The translations under genes and the position numbers were made by a program. Shown here piece after piece: positions 33,150 to 45,820 of a stretch of DNA of 64,000 bases. Within the stretch, counting starts at the first letter, position 1. Every line of letters begins with the position of its first letter. The notes below the pieces were generated by a model. It was not told the DNA's origin, did not search any database, and saw only the letters and a list, made by a program, of their open reading frames with translations. Source of the DNA: Siphonodentalium dalli (taxonomy: Eukaryota; Mollusca; Scaphopoda; Gadilida; Siphonodentaliidae); NCBI GenBank assembly GCA_032622095.1, contig CP136064.1, positions 48,488,073-48,552,072 on the forward strand, in the 5' to 3' direction.

Positions 33150-33575
33150 AAATATGGTGCTGGACATAAAAAGAATGAGGTCCCCAGAGGGTGAATTTAG
33201 TGATGTTACAATGGGCTAGCATCATCAAATTCATCCTCTGGGAACCTCATTCTGCATGGCCTCATCTGCTATGGGATACCTAGACAAATATTTAAAGTTC
33301 CCAGATGGTGAAGATGATAATGTGCACCTAATTTGTTAATTTGATAATAAATATATTTTCCAGATAAGATTTTTTTGTATTGAGAACAGAGGATAACAAA
33401 GAGACAAAATTTAAGAACACAATCACTCTCTCAATCCAAGACATGGAAAAGCGTAACTTTCCAGATACGATGAAGCCTAAGCAGAATGAGTTCCAGGAGG
33501 GCTAGCATCACTAAATTCACCCTTTGGGGACCTCATTCTGCAAATATCCAGCACCATATCATGAGGCCTGATTTC
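33150..33575. repeat. FB-C full copy
   Basis: GCATCAAAATATGGTGCTGG at the left and CAGCACCATATCATGAGGCC at the right, with two AGGGTGAATTTAGTG-type foldbacks, the second partly deleted. Confidence 0.75.
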
Positions 33576-34860
33576 TACAATATATCGGAATTTGATTCAA
33601 AGAAAAGAATAATTGAAGAAATCAAATGTAATAGTTTGACCTTTGTTCCCAAATTAAGAACTTACAAATTATTCAAAAAAAGTTATGAAACTGAATAATA
33701 TGTATTAATGAACGTTGATTGAATTTTGCCCAGTTTATATGTATTTTGTGTTTTTAAGTATTTTACCTGGCAAATATAGACATGAAAAAGTGCAATAAAA
33801 GACTATGCGTCATGTACTCCTGCCAAGAAATCGAAGATGAAATTTAGTTTCCTCTGATATGTAGTTTTTACTCCACATTCAGGAAATCATTCTTAAGTTG
33901 TCTCTCTGATGATCTCGATATACAAGGTACTAGATCTTATCAGAAATAATGTAAGGTAGCATAAATGTGTGTATAGCGCTTATATGATGCATAAGAAATT
34001 TCTCTATAGATAATTTTGCATTAGCCTAGCTTTCCTATATTATTATGAAAATAGTTGGTCCTCAAATTCTTCCTTCGCATGCATTTATATAATCTTTATT
34101 TTTGAAAGTGACAAATAGAGCCATATGGGCAGGGTGCGTTATCTAATGATGTATGTAATTAATGAACTATATTATATAGTGTATCACATAAATAAATGAT
34201 TATACTGCTAGAACTTCACATGTTTATCAGGCGTTTTAATTGGTCCGAATCACAAGCTAATTATTTACGTTTTAACCGAGCTGAACTGTGAGGTGTTTAT
34301 ATGACAAAAGCTATCCCGGGACAAAATGCCTGCTGAGAAGAATTATCAAGTTCACGACACAGTCCTTGCCAATCAATTGATATTGCAACACCTTCATTTA
34401 GACAAGCGTGTACTCAATAAGAGTGGTTTGTCAAAGCCATGACTGTCAAATGGGATGAGAAACAGATCCTGCGTGTTGAGGCACCAGATGTCTGTTACTC
34501 CCTCTGCAATCCCATGAAAATATTCCATGAATTCATAATGTATATTGTCATGACTATCGTATGGAATTGAGAAACAGATCCTTCATGCTGAGGTAACGGA
34601 TGTCTGTTACTCCTTCTACGATATGAAAATATTCAATGAATTCTCATAATATATATTGTGTTAAATTAATCTTATATGCAACTTTTCTCGATAACCTTGT
34701 CATTAAAATGTTACCAATGTCAGCAGGTGTTGGCGGTCTATATTTTACCAAGCTAATAGCAGCAACATGATATATCTAACATCGACATAACATAGGTCGA
34801 CTCGTTCAAGACATTTCTGTGATTTTAATTTGCTTTGGCAGATAATTTAATTAGTATTTA
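33576..34860. other. Intron sequence; one ~95-bp direct duplication
   Basis: GAGAAACAGATCC...GTCTGTTACTCC...ATGAAAATATTC.ATGAATTC occurs at about 34458 and again at 34568. Nothing else recognised. Confidence 0.55.
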
Positions 34861-34867
34861 AATCAAT

Positions 34868-35465
34868 AGTGGGAGTGTGATGGCCGGTGGTTAGCGTGTT
34901 CGACTACTGGCCAGAGGTTTCGCTTGGACCCCGGATCGATTCACCTCGATCCTCGACAATTCAAAACGTCGGGAGCTCTGATCGTGCCTATATAAAGTGT
35001 TATGTACAGGGATGACACTGGTTTGATCACGCCGTCCCATCGGGTGGGGACGTTAATGGCTGTCCCGTGTACAACCATGTGTGCACGTTAAAGAACCCTA
35101 CTATGGGCAACGATTCACAGGCGAATGGCAAAATTCCTGTCTAAATTCCTCCCTTCGGGGCATAAGCTTCCAGTACGTTGTAGATATGTAGATAGAGTTA
35201 CCTGCCTAACAGGGTTCGTATAAGTATAGACATAAAAAAAATTTCAGGCCTGTCGAGTTGAGTCCCAGTCTGGTTCGCAAGCGTGGTAAAAATACTCCTC
35301 CAGGTATGTATATATGTAAAAGTACTAACAAGTCCTACTAAAAATACCCCTCCATATACTAACACAAAGTCTATACAGCCGTGTGAGTGTGTATGCCAAC
35401 GTCAGGCCATTGGCGGTTCTCCTGACATAGGAGGTATTTACAATATAAGATAAGATAAGATAAGA
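34868..35465 (+). mobile_element. tRNA-headed SINE-like retroelement
   Basis: The head GTGTGATGGCCGGTGGTTAG fits a pol III A box and GGATCGATTCACC a B box. The body contains GTGCACGTTAAAGAACCC, a phrase I know from invertebrate SINEs. The 3' portion ends in a (GATAA)n run at about 35449-35465, like a SINE/LINE tail. The 3' part past about 35230 could belong to a separate element. Confidence 0.65.
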
Positions 35466-36114
35466 AGAATACAATGTATCTAAAAGATCTCCAACCATTT
35501 CCCGAAGACCGCTTAAATTTTGTTTCTTCTGAAATGTTGTGAGAGAAAAATTTACTGGCGAAATGAATACCACGAAAATTGAGAGAAATTTGAGTGCTCG
35601 AACTCAAGCAAGACCTTAATGCCAGCATTATAACAGTTTATCGGCAAATTGAAGCAACACCCACATAGATGTCTGTCTCATATTCATAGAATTTTATCTG
35701 TCGTGTATCATTTTGAAATATTACTCTGTCCAATTAGCTACGATGATTTCTCTCAGCCTCGGTCTGCATGTTTACTTGAGAAAAAATCTGGCTCGCTTAT
35801 TAAAGTGGGATAGCTAGCCAGGCTAGCCCGGTCTCTCTAACCCAGCTGGCTCAGTTAACAGGGCTGGCTTGCCTAATATCTGTCTAACCAACGTTTGTGC
35901 AATAAAATGCGCATTTCGAGGTTCGCTTCCTTATATACAGAATACAAGTTCAGACGCTATATAATAAAGAAGAATGAAATATATAAATACACTATAATAA
36001 ATATTATTGGGCTGTTTTGTGATTATTGGGCTGTATTGTGGTTATGTTGCGTCATCTCCTTACATAAATACACCATTTAGGATAACCTTACAACCATAGT
36101 ATTTGTCACATGAC
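35466..36114. other. Intron sequence, nothing recognised
   Basis: Contains a short GCTAGCCAGGCTAGCCCGG-type imperfect repeat near 35810-35870; otherwise nothing. Confidence 0.5.
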
Positions 36115-36504
36115 TTAACCCTTTACCCAACAAACCGGCCAAATAAAGCTTCAACAGCCTAAAATATCTTCGGTCTGTCTCAATAGAACCATACAAATAT
36201 GGATATCATTGGAACCGGCTCCTTGACCACATTGTGATAGTTACAGTTATGCCCTGTGCCAATGCATTCTCTTATATATGCGAGTCGACAATAGGTCGCC
36301 TCGCATATATAAGAGAATGCATTGGCCTAAAAAAAAATCTTTTTTTAACACTTTTTACCATTTTTCTTACATTCTTTAACAATTTTATAATTTTTAATGT
36401 GTTAAGCCAATGCATTCTCTTATATATGCGAGGCGACCTATGGTCGACTCGCATATATAAGAGAATGCTTTGGCACAGGGTCCTTCTGTTGGGTAAAGGG
36501 TTAA
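36115..36504. mobile_element. TTAA-2 MITE (ACCCAACA ends)
   Basis: TTAACCCTTTACCCAACA to TGTTGGGTAAAGGGTTAA. Two TATATAAG hairpin cassettes at about 36258-36326 and 36407-36474. The interior GGCCAAATAAAGCTTCAACA is shared by all TTAA-2 copies. Confidence 0.88.
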
Positions 36505-36867
36505 TTATCCATAGGTTAGGAGAAAATACTAACCATAGATTAATAATCTTTGAATATCTTTGCAAATACAATTCTAGTATAGGTACTTGTTCTGTCTGAC
36601 CATTCTCCAATTATGAAGTAACTTACATTAGTTTGATTTTGAACATACAATGCTTAGATAAGTTAAGATGAGAGAGGATAAGGCATAGTTTATTCGATAA
36701 CTTTATGAAACTGCAGTCAAACACTGCGGGTGTGGCTTGTGTGAATATTAATTGCTTTTGCAGGAAGCTATTGATTGGTCAAGCAACGAATCATTCAATG
36801 CACAATTAATTTCATTTATTGCTCGATTTCTCCCGTTTTGAAATAATTTTAACCGTGAGAGTACCAA

Positions 36868-37068
36868 CAGTAATGCCCGAAGTATATGACCCTTAAACCA
36901 CAGCAGAATTATGGGAAATTTTTCAGGATTTAGTCAGAAATATGGCTTACTGCCATTCATCGGAAAGCTCTCACCGAGAGCTTTCCGATGAATGGCAGCA
37001 AGCCATATTTCCGACTAAATCCTGAAAAACTGCTATGGTTTAGGGGTCGATTATTTAGGACGTTACTG
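36868..37068. mobile_element. MITE-A copy, one arm shortened
   Basis: CAGTAATGCCCGAAGTATAT to GGACGTTACTG. The right arm lacks the TTACCCATAATTC part. Confidence 0.82.
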
Positions 37069-37125
37069 TAAGTTTATTGAAATGAACCACGGTCTAGTTT
37101 TAACTAGACTGACATTTAGCATGCA

Positions 37126-37202
37126 TTAATATAGGTAGTCAGGCAGCTCGTCCATATAAATGCCCCCTTCGTCAAAGTTATTCTGAACTGGAACAATCAA
37201 TG
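37126..37202 (-). CDS. Possible last exon of an unidentified nested transcript
   Basis: After ATTTTTACAG, a 77-base stretch reads LIVPVQNNFDEGGIYMDELP then DYLY and a stop. AATAAA follows about 50 bases later (37073-37078, at the edge of a MITE-A copy). It is in the SGSM intron and on the SGSM strand but does not fit between its neighbours: the exons on each side already join in phase with conserved protein. It could be an alternative 3' end or an exon of a nested gene. I do not recognise the peptide. Confidence 0.35.
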
Positions 37203-37515
37203 CTGTAAAAATAGTTGGTTGTTACATTCTCCAACATAATACATGTATGTCTTACAGATTTTCTTTTGCCGACATCTATATTTAACAGGACATTATCAAC
37301 CAGCAACCATGCTTTAGTATGTGCCAGATAATAGCACTAAGATAAGCAAAGAGGTATGCAATGCATGGGTGAGAGCTATATGTGTGCATTAAAGGCACAC
37401 TTAATTTTCGAATCACCAGATCACATTATACAATGTATACCTTTAAAAGAGGAAACTCCAAAACATTGTATTATCAACTTTTCCAGTCCAATAAACTGTG
37501 AAAATGTTGTTTTTA

Positions 37516-37914
37516 TTAACCCTTTAACCAACAGAAGGGCCCTGTGCCAATGCATTCTCTTATATATGCGAGTCGACCATAGGTCGCCTCGCATATATAA
37601 GAGAATGCATTGGCTTAACACATTAAAAATTATAAAATTGTTAAAGAATGTAAGAAAAAATGGTAAAAAGTGTTAAAACAGATTTTTTTTAGGCCAATGC
37701 ATTCTCTTATATATGCGAGGCGACCTATGGTCGACTCGCATATATAAGAGAATGCATTGGCACAGGGCATAACTGTAACTATCACAATGTGGTCAAGGAG
37801 CCGGTTCCAATGATATCCATATTTGTATGGTTCTATTGAGACAGACCGAAGATATTTTAGGCTGTTGAAGCTTTATTTGGTCGGTTTTGGCCGGTTTGTT
37901 GGGTAAAGGGTTAA
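37516..37914. mobile_element. TTAA-2 MITE
   Basis: TTAACCCTTTAACCAACAGA to GTTGGGTAAAGGGTTAA, opposite orientation to 36115-36504, with two hairpin cassettes. Confidence 0.88.
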
Positions 37915-38116
37915 GGTGCGTTCTGTGATTAATTTTGATTTGGTCTGTACTGTCAGTTTATTATTCTATATGGAAGGGGAATAACTTAGTTGTGAATTAT
38001 GAAGCATTCTGGAGTAAATGGTGAAAATCTCTATCACTTGGTGGACATTCCTGGGCCACAGTTGTTCTGTATTCTAGTGGGATATATATATTTTTGGTTT
38101 CTCTTCCAAATGGTAT

Positions 38117-38328
38117 ATAAATGCTCTAATTAATCGACTCCTTGACCACAGCAGAATTATGGGTAACTTTTCAGGATTTAGTCGTAAATATGGCTTGTTG
38201 CCATTCATCGGAAAGCTCTCCCCGAGAGCTTTCCGATGAATGGCAACAAGCCATATTTACGACTAAATCCTGAAAAGTTACCCATAATTCTGCTGTGGTT
38301 AAGGAGTCGATTAATTAGAGCATTACTG
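38117..38328. mobile_element. MITE-A, full copy
   Basis: Left end slightly eroded (TAAATGCTCTAATTAATCG); right end AGAGCATTACTG intact. Arms match over about 95 bp each. Confidence 0.86.
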
Positions 38329-38924
38329 TATATAATATGGAAATGTTGTGTATAATGTGATCAGGATGTTTAAAAATTAGGTGGGCCTTTAACTGCGCTG
38401 CATGGGTAAAAGCTATATGTGTGTCTTAAAATATATTATTATCTTGAGCTAGGTAAAAGCTATATGTGTGTATTAAAATACTATTATCTTCAACTAGCTA
38501 GTTCCTGAGATATAATCCTAATTGTTAAAAGTACATAATATATCAACACAACCGGAAGCCTGGTCATATAACAAGTGTGATGTCAAGTGTGTGCACTTAT
38601 ACCCAACAATAACCCTAATAAGAAGTTACCGGTAGTCAATGTTTGAATGAACATCTTTATAAGTAGAAATCTCAGCTGATTGATAAGATAAAATGTTTGC
38701 ACAGAAACAAAATTATTTTTCAAAGTCCAACAATGCCAAAGTAGAGCTAGGTAATACGCCCATGGGAATTCCAACAAAGGGCACTCCACCTTCTTGACAC
38801 TATATTTTGTTCTTGTTTATTTTTTTTAAGTAAATAAAGTAAAGTAATATCAACAAGGTGGGAAAAGTTGGGGATGGGCATGTTCAAAATAAGCTAAAAA
38901 AATGCATAATCTGATTAAGGGCGC
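38329..38924. other. Intron; short direct duplication
   Basis: GGTAAAAGCTATATGTGTGT and TTAAAATA.TATTATCTT occur at about 38405 and 38452. Nothing else seen. Confidence 0.5.
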
Positions 38925-39345
38925 CTCAGTTACTATTTATTTGGATTCGGGGGTAAAATATGTTTGATTCGAGTTGAGGAACCCACCTATCAAAGCTCAG
39001 AGTTATTAGATATTGATTTTTTAAATCTATTATTTTTAACCATCGAGAATTATCAATGGCCCAATAAACAGTCAATGAGCCAATGGTCTTAGACCAAATT
39101 GCAGATGAAGATGGATAACTCTAAACTCAAGAGGCTTTTCTTTTGATAATAAGGCCAAATTTCGTTGAACAAGATGTTGATAAATAACATGTTTCTGGCA
39201 ATTTTATACTATAGTTGACAGTAGTTAGCATTATTTTTGGGCAATTAATCGATTCTGATAAATGAAGCGGCATTTCTAAAAATGTTGTTGTTGTTGGAAT
39301 CTGATTATATGGGGACCAAAGAATCAAATTGAGTACCTTTAATAT
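38925..39345. repeat. GGATTGAGTACCTTT-family foldback, copy 2
   Basis: GATTCGAGTTGAGGAACCCA CC, AAAGCTCAGAGTTATTAGAT ATTGATTTTT and AAATTGAGTACCTTTAAT occur in order. Confidence 0.65.
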
Positions 39346-39394
39346 CTGTTTTAGTTTGGGCTTAAAATTTAAATTGCAATGCCAAAAAATTACA

Positions 39395-39745
39395 ATTTAA
39401 GGGTCGTAACTCTGGTAAAAATGTATGGCCAGGACTAGTTTGTGAACTCGTTTCAGACACTCCTCTTGTGAACATACATACCAAAAATCTTTCAAATCCA
39501 TTGATAATGGTTCGAAATAAACCTCGGACAACTTTTTGTGGGTGCTAAATGCCAAAAAATGACAATCAAAACGCCGTAACTCTGATAAAAATGTCCGGCC
39601 AGGCCTAGTTTGCAAACTTGTTTCGGATATTCCCCTTGTGAACCCATATACCAAATATTTTGAAATCTGTTGATAATTGTTTGAAATAACCCCCGGACAA
39701 CTTTTTTGGGATGGATGGACAGACAGACAGACGGATGGAATCCCC
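39395..39745 (-). repeat. GACG-tailed element, 2 internal modules
   Basis: Two ~120-bp modules (GTAACTCTG.TAAAAATGT, TTTGAAATCTGTTGATAAT) end with GACAGACAGACAGACGGATG. Resembles the 51.3 and 53.0 kb elements. Confidence 0.6.
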
Positions 39746-40582
39746 TGACAAAATTCCATATCTTTTCCATTCCTATACGGAAGTTTGAAAACATATAAAA
39801 AAGTTATTCATTTTCTCCTCTTATAATTCAACTTCATTGATTCAATTTGGCACCATCAGGCATATTGTCTATATAATAGGTGAGGGAAAACATTCACATC
39901 ATCAGGCATATTGTCTATAATAGGTGATGGAAAACATTCACAATACTAGTATGTGATTAAACTGCCACCAATCCTATGGTTGAATGTGTTTATATACCTG
40001 TGTATGAGTATGTACTGCCGCAACCAGGAGAAAACAAAGAATTGAGCTAGAGTCAAAGAACATCTTGATGAGAAAATTGGTTATACTCACGGATGATTAT
40101 TGTTTCCATTTTGACTCTGCAGAAAACGTTTGTATATGGGCTTCGGAGTATGATATGCACACAGGAAACACCAATATAAAAAATAGGAAAAGGAAAATAA
40201 ACACATTTATGCTAAAAACAATATACAGATTTATCACATAATTAGCCCCAAAATCCGGCCTCATACTTTTTAGTAAGAAACACGTGTATTATCGGCACAT
40301 GCAGTGACATAAGAGCTTAGCGCAATGATGACCATGTCAATGCCGGAACTTATTTATTATGTTAATTAGAATATAATTAAGATATTTGATTGTGTTGGGT
40401 TATTTTATGTTGAAAAAATTTGGCCAACATGAAAAGACACATTTAAAATGGAACCATATATTTTTTGAAGATGTCTTTACTTCCTCTTCGGTTGTGGTAA
40501 TGAAATCAATATTAGTTATTTTTTAACCCCAGCCATTTCGAGATTGTTTTTCCTTGCTAAAATGTGATAAAATGGTCTCAAA
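39746..40582. other. Intron; possible 26-base micro-exon at 40091-40116
   Basis: TTTTCTGCAG and GTGAGTATA bracket 26 bases (AGTCAAAATGGAAACAATAA TCATCC) on the minus strand. Good sites, but inclusion between the flanking SGSM exons would break frame. A 40-base phrase CATCAGGCATATTGTCTAT is duplicated at 39855 and 39898. Confidence 0.4.
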
Positions 40583-40728
40583 TTTGTCGCAATTTCTATA
40601 CAAAATTTATTAACCTCGTCCACTAAATTTTATTCGAGCCTCTCTAAAGCTCGGATCGAATTGTATTTAGTGGACGAGGTTAATAAATTTTGTATAGAAT
40701 TGCGACTCATTAGAGATCCTCTATATCT
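40583..40728. repeat. Foldback, about 60-bp arms
   Basis: AATTTCTATACAAAATTTAT TAACCTCGTCCACTAAAT and its inverse surround CCTCTCTAAAGCTCGG. Ends TAGAGATCCTCTATA, as in 31343-31508. Confidence 0.78.
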
Positions 40729-41079
40729 AAAACTACTAAAACATTGTAGCAATAAAATGATGGTGAGTGGTTTCATGCTCATAATCTATGAATAATGAAG
40801 TGTTTGAATATAAATGAAACAAATGATATAATGGCCAACAACACAAACCAATTCTTTAGATTTATCTTCAATATATATCCATGCTAATAATAATTATATT
40901 TTTCAAATGACAGCAAACAGTAACCTATTATTAAATTAAAGGGACTCAAGGCATTCGAAGTGGGTTCATGCAGAATAACATAAAAGTCTGTAAAACAACT
41001 ATCATGAACAATAAAATAAAATAAATTGAATTTGTTCGTATTTTCATTATTTACAAGAGCTGGGCTGTCACCCGGTTCA
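40729..41079. other. Intron sequence, nothing recognised
   Basis: No supported feature. Confidence 0.5.
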
Positions 41080-41535
41080 TTCCCCCATGTATCATACCAA
41101 CTAATGTTCTGGGAATACCTATAACCCATGGCTGAGATACTACTGAATGCAGATGGACAAAAAAAATCTACATTTTCAGATAAACAAAGATGAATAACTC
41201 TAGAATGGAAAACAAGAACAAAACGATTGAACACTTCTCTGAATTTCCTTACATTGGTGAACCTCCAACTCAAATTTCATTGAGATCCGACAACCGGTAG
41301 CAGAGATATCTGCTCGGACAGGCAAAAAGCTAACATTTCCAGATAAACAAAGATGAATAACTCTAAAATGGAAAACCTAACAAAACGATTGAATACTACA
41401 TTGAATATCTCATAGTAGTGAACATCCATACCAAATTTCATTGCGATCTGATAACAGGTGGTTGAAATATCTGCCCGGACTCTGGATGCATGTAATCCAG
41501 TATGTCCACAATTTCTTTCGGTCATGAGGGTATAA
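41080..41535. repeat. Dispersed element, ACAAAGATGAATAACTCTA modules
   Basis: Two modules of GATAAACAAAGATGAATAAC TCTA, GTGAACATCCATACCAAATT TCATTG and CGGACAG. The same modules occur at 61755-62280 with a GACG/CCCCCC tail. Confidence 0.65.
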
Positions 41536-42069
41536 TAGCAACAACAAGCGCACGAAGCACATGTTGGTGCTTTTATACCTTAGGCGCAGGTGAGTGATAA
41601 CGTCATATAATTTTTTCTATATTTTCTATAGCCATGAGCCAAATTCCGGTGGTGTGTATGTTTTTTTGTGAAACTGACATGTACATGACTTCCGGTTAGC
41701 AACTGTCTAGAGATTGTAAAATTGCGGAATCGGAAGTGGACCAACGAGATGAAAATTAAATTGTCAACTTCACGACTTCTGAATTCCCATGTGATTTAGG
41801 CATATCAGTTTCATTTTTACCAAATTTGTTAGTTAGCACTGGTTAGCATAATGAAAACCAGAGAAGACGTCATGGCATGGTTCAGAATCCAGACAAGATT
41901 GCACAATCTATGACAACCACAGCATGTGTGGTTGCTCCACTGTGAGTCACATATGATTCATATTAATCGTAGCATATTTTTCATGAATTAATCCCGTTTT
42001 AGCGGTTTCCTGATTATTTTTGTAGAATTTTGACATTTGTAGCAAATTTTCTCTATTTTTTTCAGAGGG
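41536..42069. other. Intron sequence, nothing recognised
   Basis: No supported feature. Confidence 0.5.
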
Positions 42070-42319
42070 TTAACCATTTCATAGCGGGAGCTGCACTGGT
42101 GCAGCATAAAAGATCATGTGCCAGTGCTTTGTATATTATATTTGAGTATCCCATAGGGAGCCTCGCATATATATAAGAGCATTCACTGGCTTACAAGGTC
42201 AATATAAATATTGTTAGGCCAATGCATTTTCTTACATATGTGAGGCTCCATATGGGAGACTCCCATATATAAGAGAATGCATTGGCACAGGGTTTTGGCA
42301 AAATTTCATGAAGGGTTAA
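42070..42319. mobile_element. TTAA-1 MITE
   Basis: TTAACCATTTCATAGCGGGA GCTGC to TTTCATGAAGGGTTAA, two degenerated hairpin cassettes. Confidence 0.82.
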
Positions 42320-42572
42320 TGATGCCACAGGTTTGACATATGAAATCTACATAGTTATTTGCAGCTCATGCAGCTCTGGAGACTGAAAGTTACATGATGT
42401 CAAACTGGAAACTAGCATGGGTCTGTCTGTCTGTGAATATATGAAATCAACATGATCTCCTTGACTGAGATTCAAAATGCAGGTGTTCAGCACAGGTGCT
42501 TGTATCAATGGGGAAAGCACAAATGGTAAAATGATAATATTTGAGTGTTGATTTAATCCATTCTGGCTCTAA

Positions 42573-43073
42573 ACAATTTAAAGGTACTCAATCCGTAAAG
42601 AGGGTCCCCATCTCAACAGATTCCAACAACAACAATCCGATCAGAGGGTCCTATATTACTATTTCTTTGGCTTTGGGGGTAAAAAATATTTGATTCGAGT
42701 CGAGGAACCCATCAAACAAAGCTCAGAGTTATTAGATATTGATTTTTGAAATTTGTTAATTTCTCGAGATGAGTACTAATAATTGCCGTCAATTTTGAAA
42801 CCTGCTCGAGATGATTACACCAAAACTATATTCAAACAGACAAGGATGGATAACTCTAAAATCAAGTGGTAATAATCACGCAATTTTTACTACGTACTGG
42901 GCCAGAAAGAATTCCCGATAATGAAAAATAATAGATTTCTAAAATCGATATCTAACAAATCTGAGCTTTGATGGGTGACTTCCTCGACTCGAATCAAATA
43001 TTTTTGACCCCCGAAGCCATTGAAATAGTAATTGAGAGGAGTTTTATCGGATTGAGTACCTTTAAATTGAGCA
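42573..43073. repeat. GGATTGAGTACCTTT-family foldback, complete copy
   Basis: AATTTAAAGGTACTCAATCC at the left and GGATTGAGTACCTTTAAATT at the right are perfect inverted ends. Inner arms TTGATTCGAGTCGAGGAA and TCCTCGACTCGAATCAA also pair. Confidence 0.8.
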
Positions 43074-43552
43074 AAGACGTCTTTCATACTGGACCAGCCT
43101 AGAGAGAGACATGGGAGATATCATTTCCCTAAAATGTGTCACTTGTCCCTATGTTGTCCTTGGGTCAGGGGGGAATAATAGCTCATTATAATAAACATTA
43201 CTGTTACAGTGGAATTGTTCACAAAAATCAAAAAAGTCAAATATAGTTTAATCAAAATTTGACTGTAAACATTGGAAAAGGTCAATGCATTGGAAAATAT
43301 TCTGAAAACCATATTGAGACTAAAATATTTAAACTTACTACATGATTAGCAATGCTTGTTGACAATTCACTGTAGTGGTTTTGTTACATAACAATGCTTT
43401 CAACACGCAAACAAATTTTATTATTAGAATATTATCAATAATGAAGATAAGAACAGACTTGATCTATTTCTCCATGTTCTAATAAGTGGAGACGTTTTTA
43501 CAGACATATATTTTTTGCACATTTACCCATTGTGAGTGCCTTGGGGTCCCTT
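43074..43552. other. Intron sequence, nothing recognised
   Basis: GGACCAGCCTAG near 43092 resembles the end of the 15563 element; nothing else. Confidence 0.5.
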
Positions 43553-43952
43553 TAACCCTTTACCCAACAAACCGGCCAAAACCGGCCAAATAAAGCTTCA
43601 ACAGCCTAAAATATCTTCGGTCTGTCTCAATAAAACCATACAAATATGGATATCATTGGAACCGGCTCATTGACCACATTGTGATAGTTACAGTTATGCC
43701 CTGTGCCAATGCATTCTCTTATATATGCGAGTCGACCATAGGTCGCCTCGCATATATAAGAGAATGCATTGGCCTAAAAAAAATCTTTTTTTAACACTTT
43801 TTACCATTTTTTCTTACATTCTTTAACAATTTTATAATTTTTAATGTGTTAAGCCAATGCATTCTCTTATATATGCGAGGCGACCTATGGTCGACTCGCA
43901 TATATAAGAGAATGCATTGGCACAGGGCCATTCTGTTGGGAAAAGGGATAAT
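43553..43952. mobile_element. TTAA-2 MITE
   Basis: TTAACCCTTTACCCAACAAA to TTCTGTTGGGAAAAGGGATAA (right TTAA mutated). Two hairpin cassettes. Confidence 0.85.
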
Positions 43953-45186
43953 GGAGATAAATTGTTTTTCTCAACTATCATATATCAACATGATTGCAGG
44001 AAGAGATGACCATCCCTGGTTCATATAACTGGATTTGTAGGCCTAATACCTTCTGACTAATAATATTTCAAAACTAGAGCATCACGATATACACGTGTTG
44101 GAGCTTGTTAAAAAATGGGAGCGCATTTCAAAGTAGTTCTATTATTTCTTCATTCCATGAAGCAGACCATATATTTAGTCTTAAAATCCAGCTCCTGTGT
44201 TCTACCTCAACTTTCTATTTCTCCGAATGGGCATTTTATACTATGCTTGTTGTCAATATTCCAAACTCGTGGTTGTAATTTTTTACTAAAATAAATGCTC
44301 AAATCTTCTCCAAATACCACTTTTATATGATTGATGTTGAATCATGGGAAGGATTATAAATGCTGTGAAATAATAAAAGAAGTCGGTGGGGAAGCCGATA
44401 TATGATAATACTGACATTTTTTTCTTCTAGTGTTCAAATAGAATTAAAGTCCGTCGAGGTACATGTTTGTGCAACACTTTTCTCATAACAACCTAAGCTA
44501 TATTTCTATCAATAACACTATGACTGGATATCTGGTCTACTTGGTGGAATGATAAAAATAATAGAATCAGTTTGAAATATACCCTCCATTATTTTGTTTT
44601 GAAATTTGGCAGCGTAAATAATTCACACCGAGAACGGGCGTATAACTAACGAGAACTGGATTTGAGACAAAACCGCATTCAAGTGATTAAAGCATGTGAT
44701 TCAGTTATCTAATGGTTAAAAAACCCAAGAGATTTTGCGCAAATTGGCAGCCAAAATTATTTTTGTGTTGACTGGAGTTTCCAGACATGACTGCCAAGAG
44801 GTGTGATTCTATTGATTAAGTTGCTGGTAACCTATACATTGTCATGGATACACAAGCTGTAAGGCAGGTTTGGTTGGAGTACTGTAATTGTTGTGATTTA
44901 ATGTTGTTATATCAGCTGCTAGGCAAGTGAGTTTTATTGGTGTAAGAAAAAGTGCAGTTAGAAGGGCAGGCTACAAGCAGAAACCCTATTGTATTATTTA
45001 TTGGATTCTCTTATTTCTCTTATAGGACATGATTTCAAATGAAATTTGTTTAACATTCAGAGAATCATTAAAGATGCATTCAGAGTTCCAGACTTCTAGT
45101 TAAACAAACCTGTATTCAATAAATATATAGAAATTCAATATTGAACAAATAGCATCTTTCTTGTAGTACTTCTTGTTCCAAATATA
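43953..45186. other. Intron sequence, nothing recognised
   Basis: About 1.2 kb of AT-rich sequence without exon, RNA gene or repeat ends. Confidence 0.5.
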
Positions 45187-45399
45187 CAGTAATGCCCTAA
45201 ATAATTGACTCCTTAACCACAACATAATTATGGGTAATTTTTCAGGATTTTGTCGGAAATATGGCTTGTTGATATTCATCGGAATGCTCTCAGTGAGAGC
45301 TTTCCGATGAATGGCAACAAGCCATATTTCCGACTAAATCCTGAAAAATTACCCATAATTCTGCTGTGGTTAAGGAGTCGATTATTTAGGGCATTACTA
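45187..45399. mobile_element. MITE-A, full copy
   Basis: CAGTAATGCCCTAAATAATT to GGGCATTACTA; near-perfect palindrome. Confidence 0.87.
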
Positions 45400-45477
45400 T
45401 ATTGTATCATACAAAAGAATCTAAATAACAAGTAAAATAGGTTTTGTAATAAATTGGTCTGAAACATTGAAAACATC

Positions 45478-45641
45478 TCTTCCATGATTGGAGCTTTATG
45501 AAATATACCTTGACCTTATAAGCCAATGTATTCTCTTATATATGCGAGGCTCACTATTGGAGACCCGCATATATCAGAGAATGCACTGGCACAGGATATT
45601 TAATGCTGCACCAGCACAGCTCCCATCATGAAAGGGCTAAC
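45478..45641. mobile_element. TTAA-1 MITE, one hairpin, decayed ends
   Basis: CTCTTCCATGATTGGAGC to CTCCCATCATGAAAGGGCTAA; one TCTCTTATATATGCGAGG hairpin; TTAA ends mutated. Confidence 0.72.
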
Positions 45642-45820
45642 ATTGGAATTAATATCTGAAAAGCACGATGCATGCTACTATAATTAACTGTAAAGGTCCA
45701 TACAGCAGGTTTCGTGAGGGTTCCATCGTCTGTCATTTCTGCATTGTCTGTCATTGGCATCAGAAAGTTGACAGAAATAACAAATTGTCATTGATTTGTT
45801 GTACTTCAGGCCTGCATGTT

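Noticed and set aside
37126-37202. An SGSM internal exon between 49434 and 30855
   Set aside because: The flanking exons join directly in phase to give the conserved Ser-x-Tyr-Trp-Asp-Tyr stretch; adding this piece would stop the protein.
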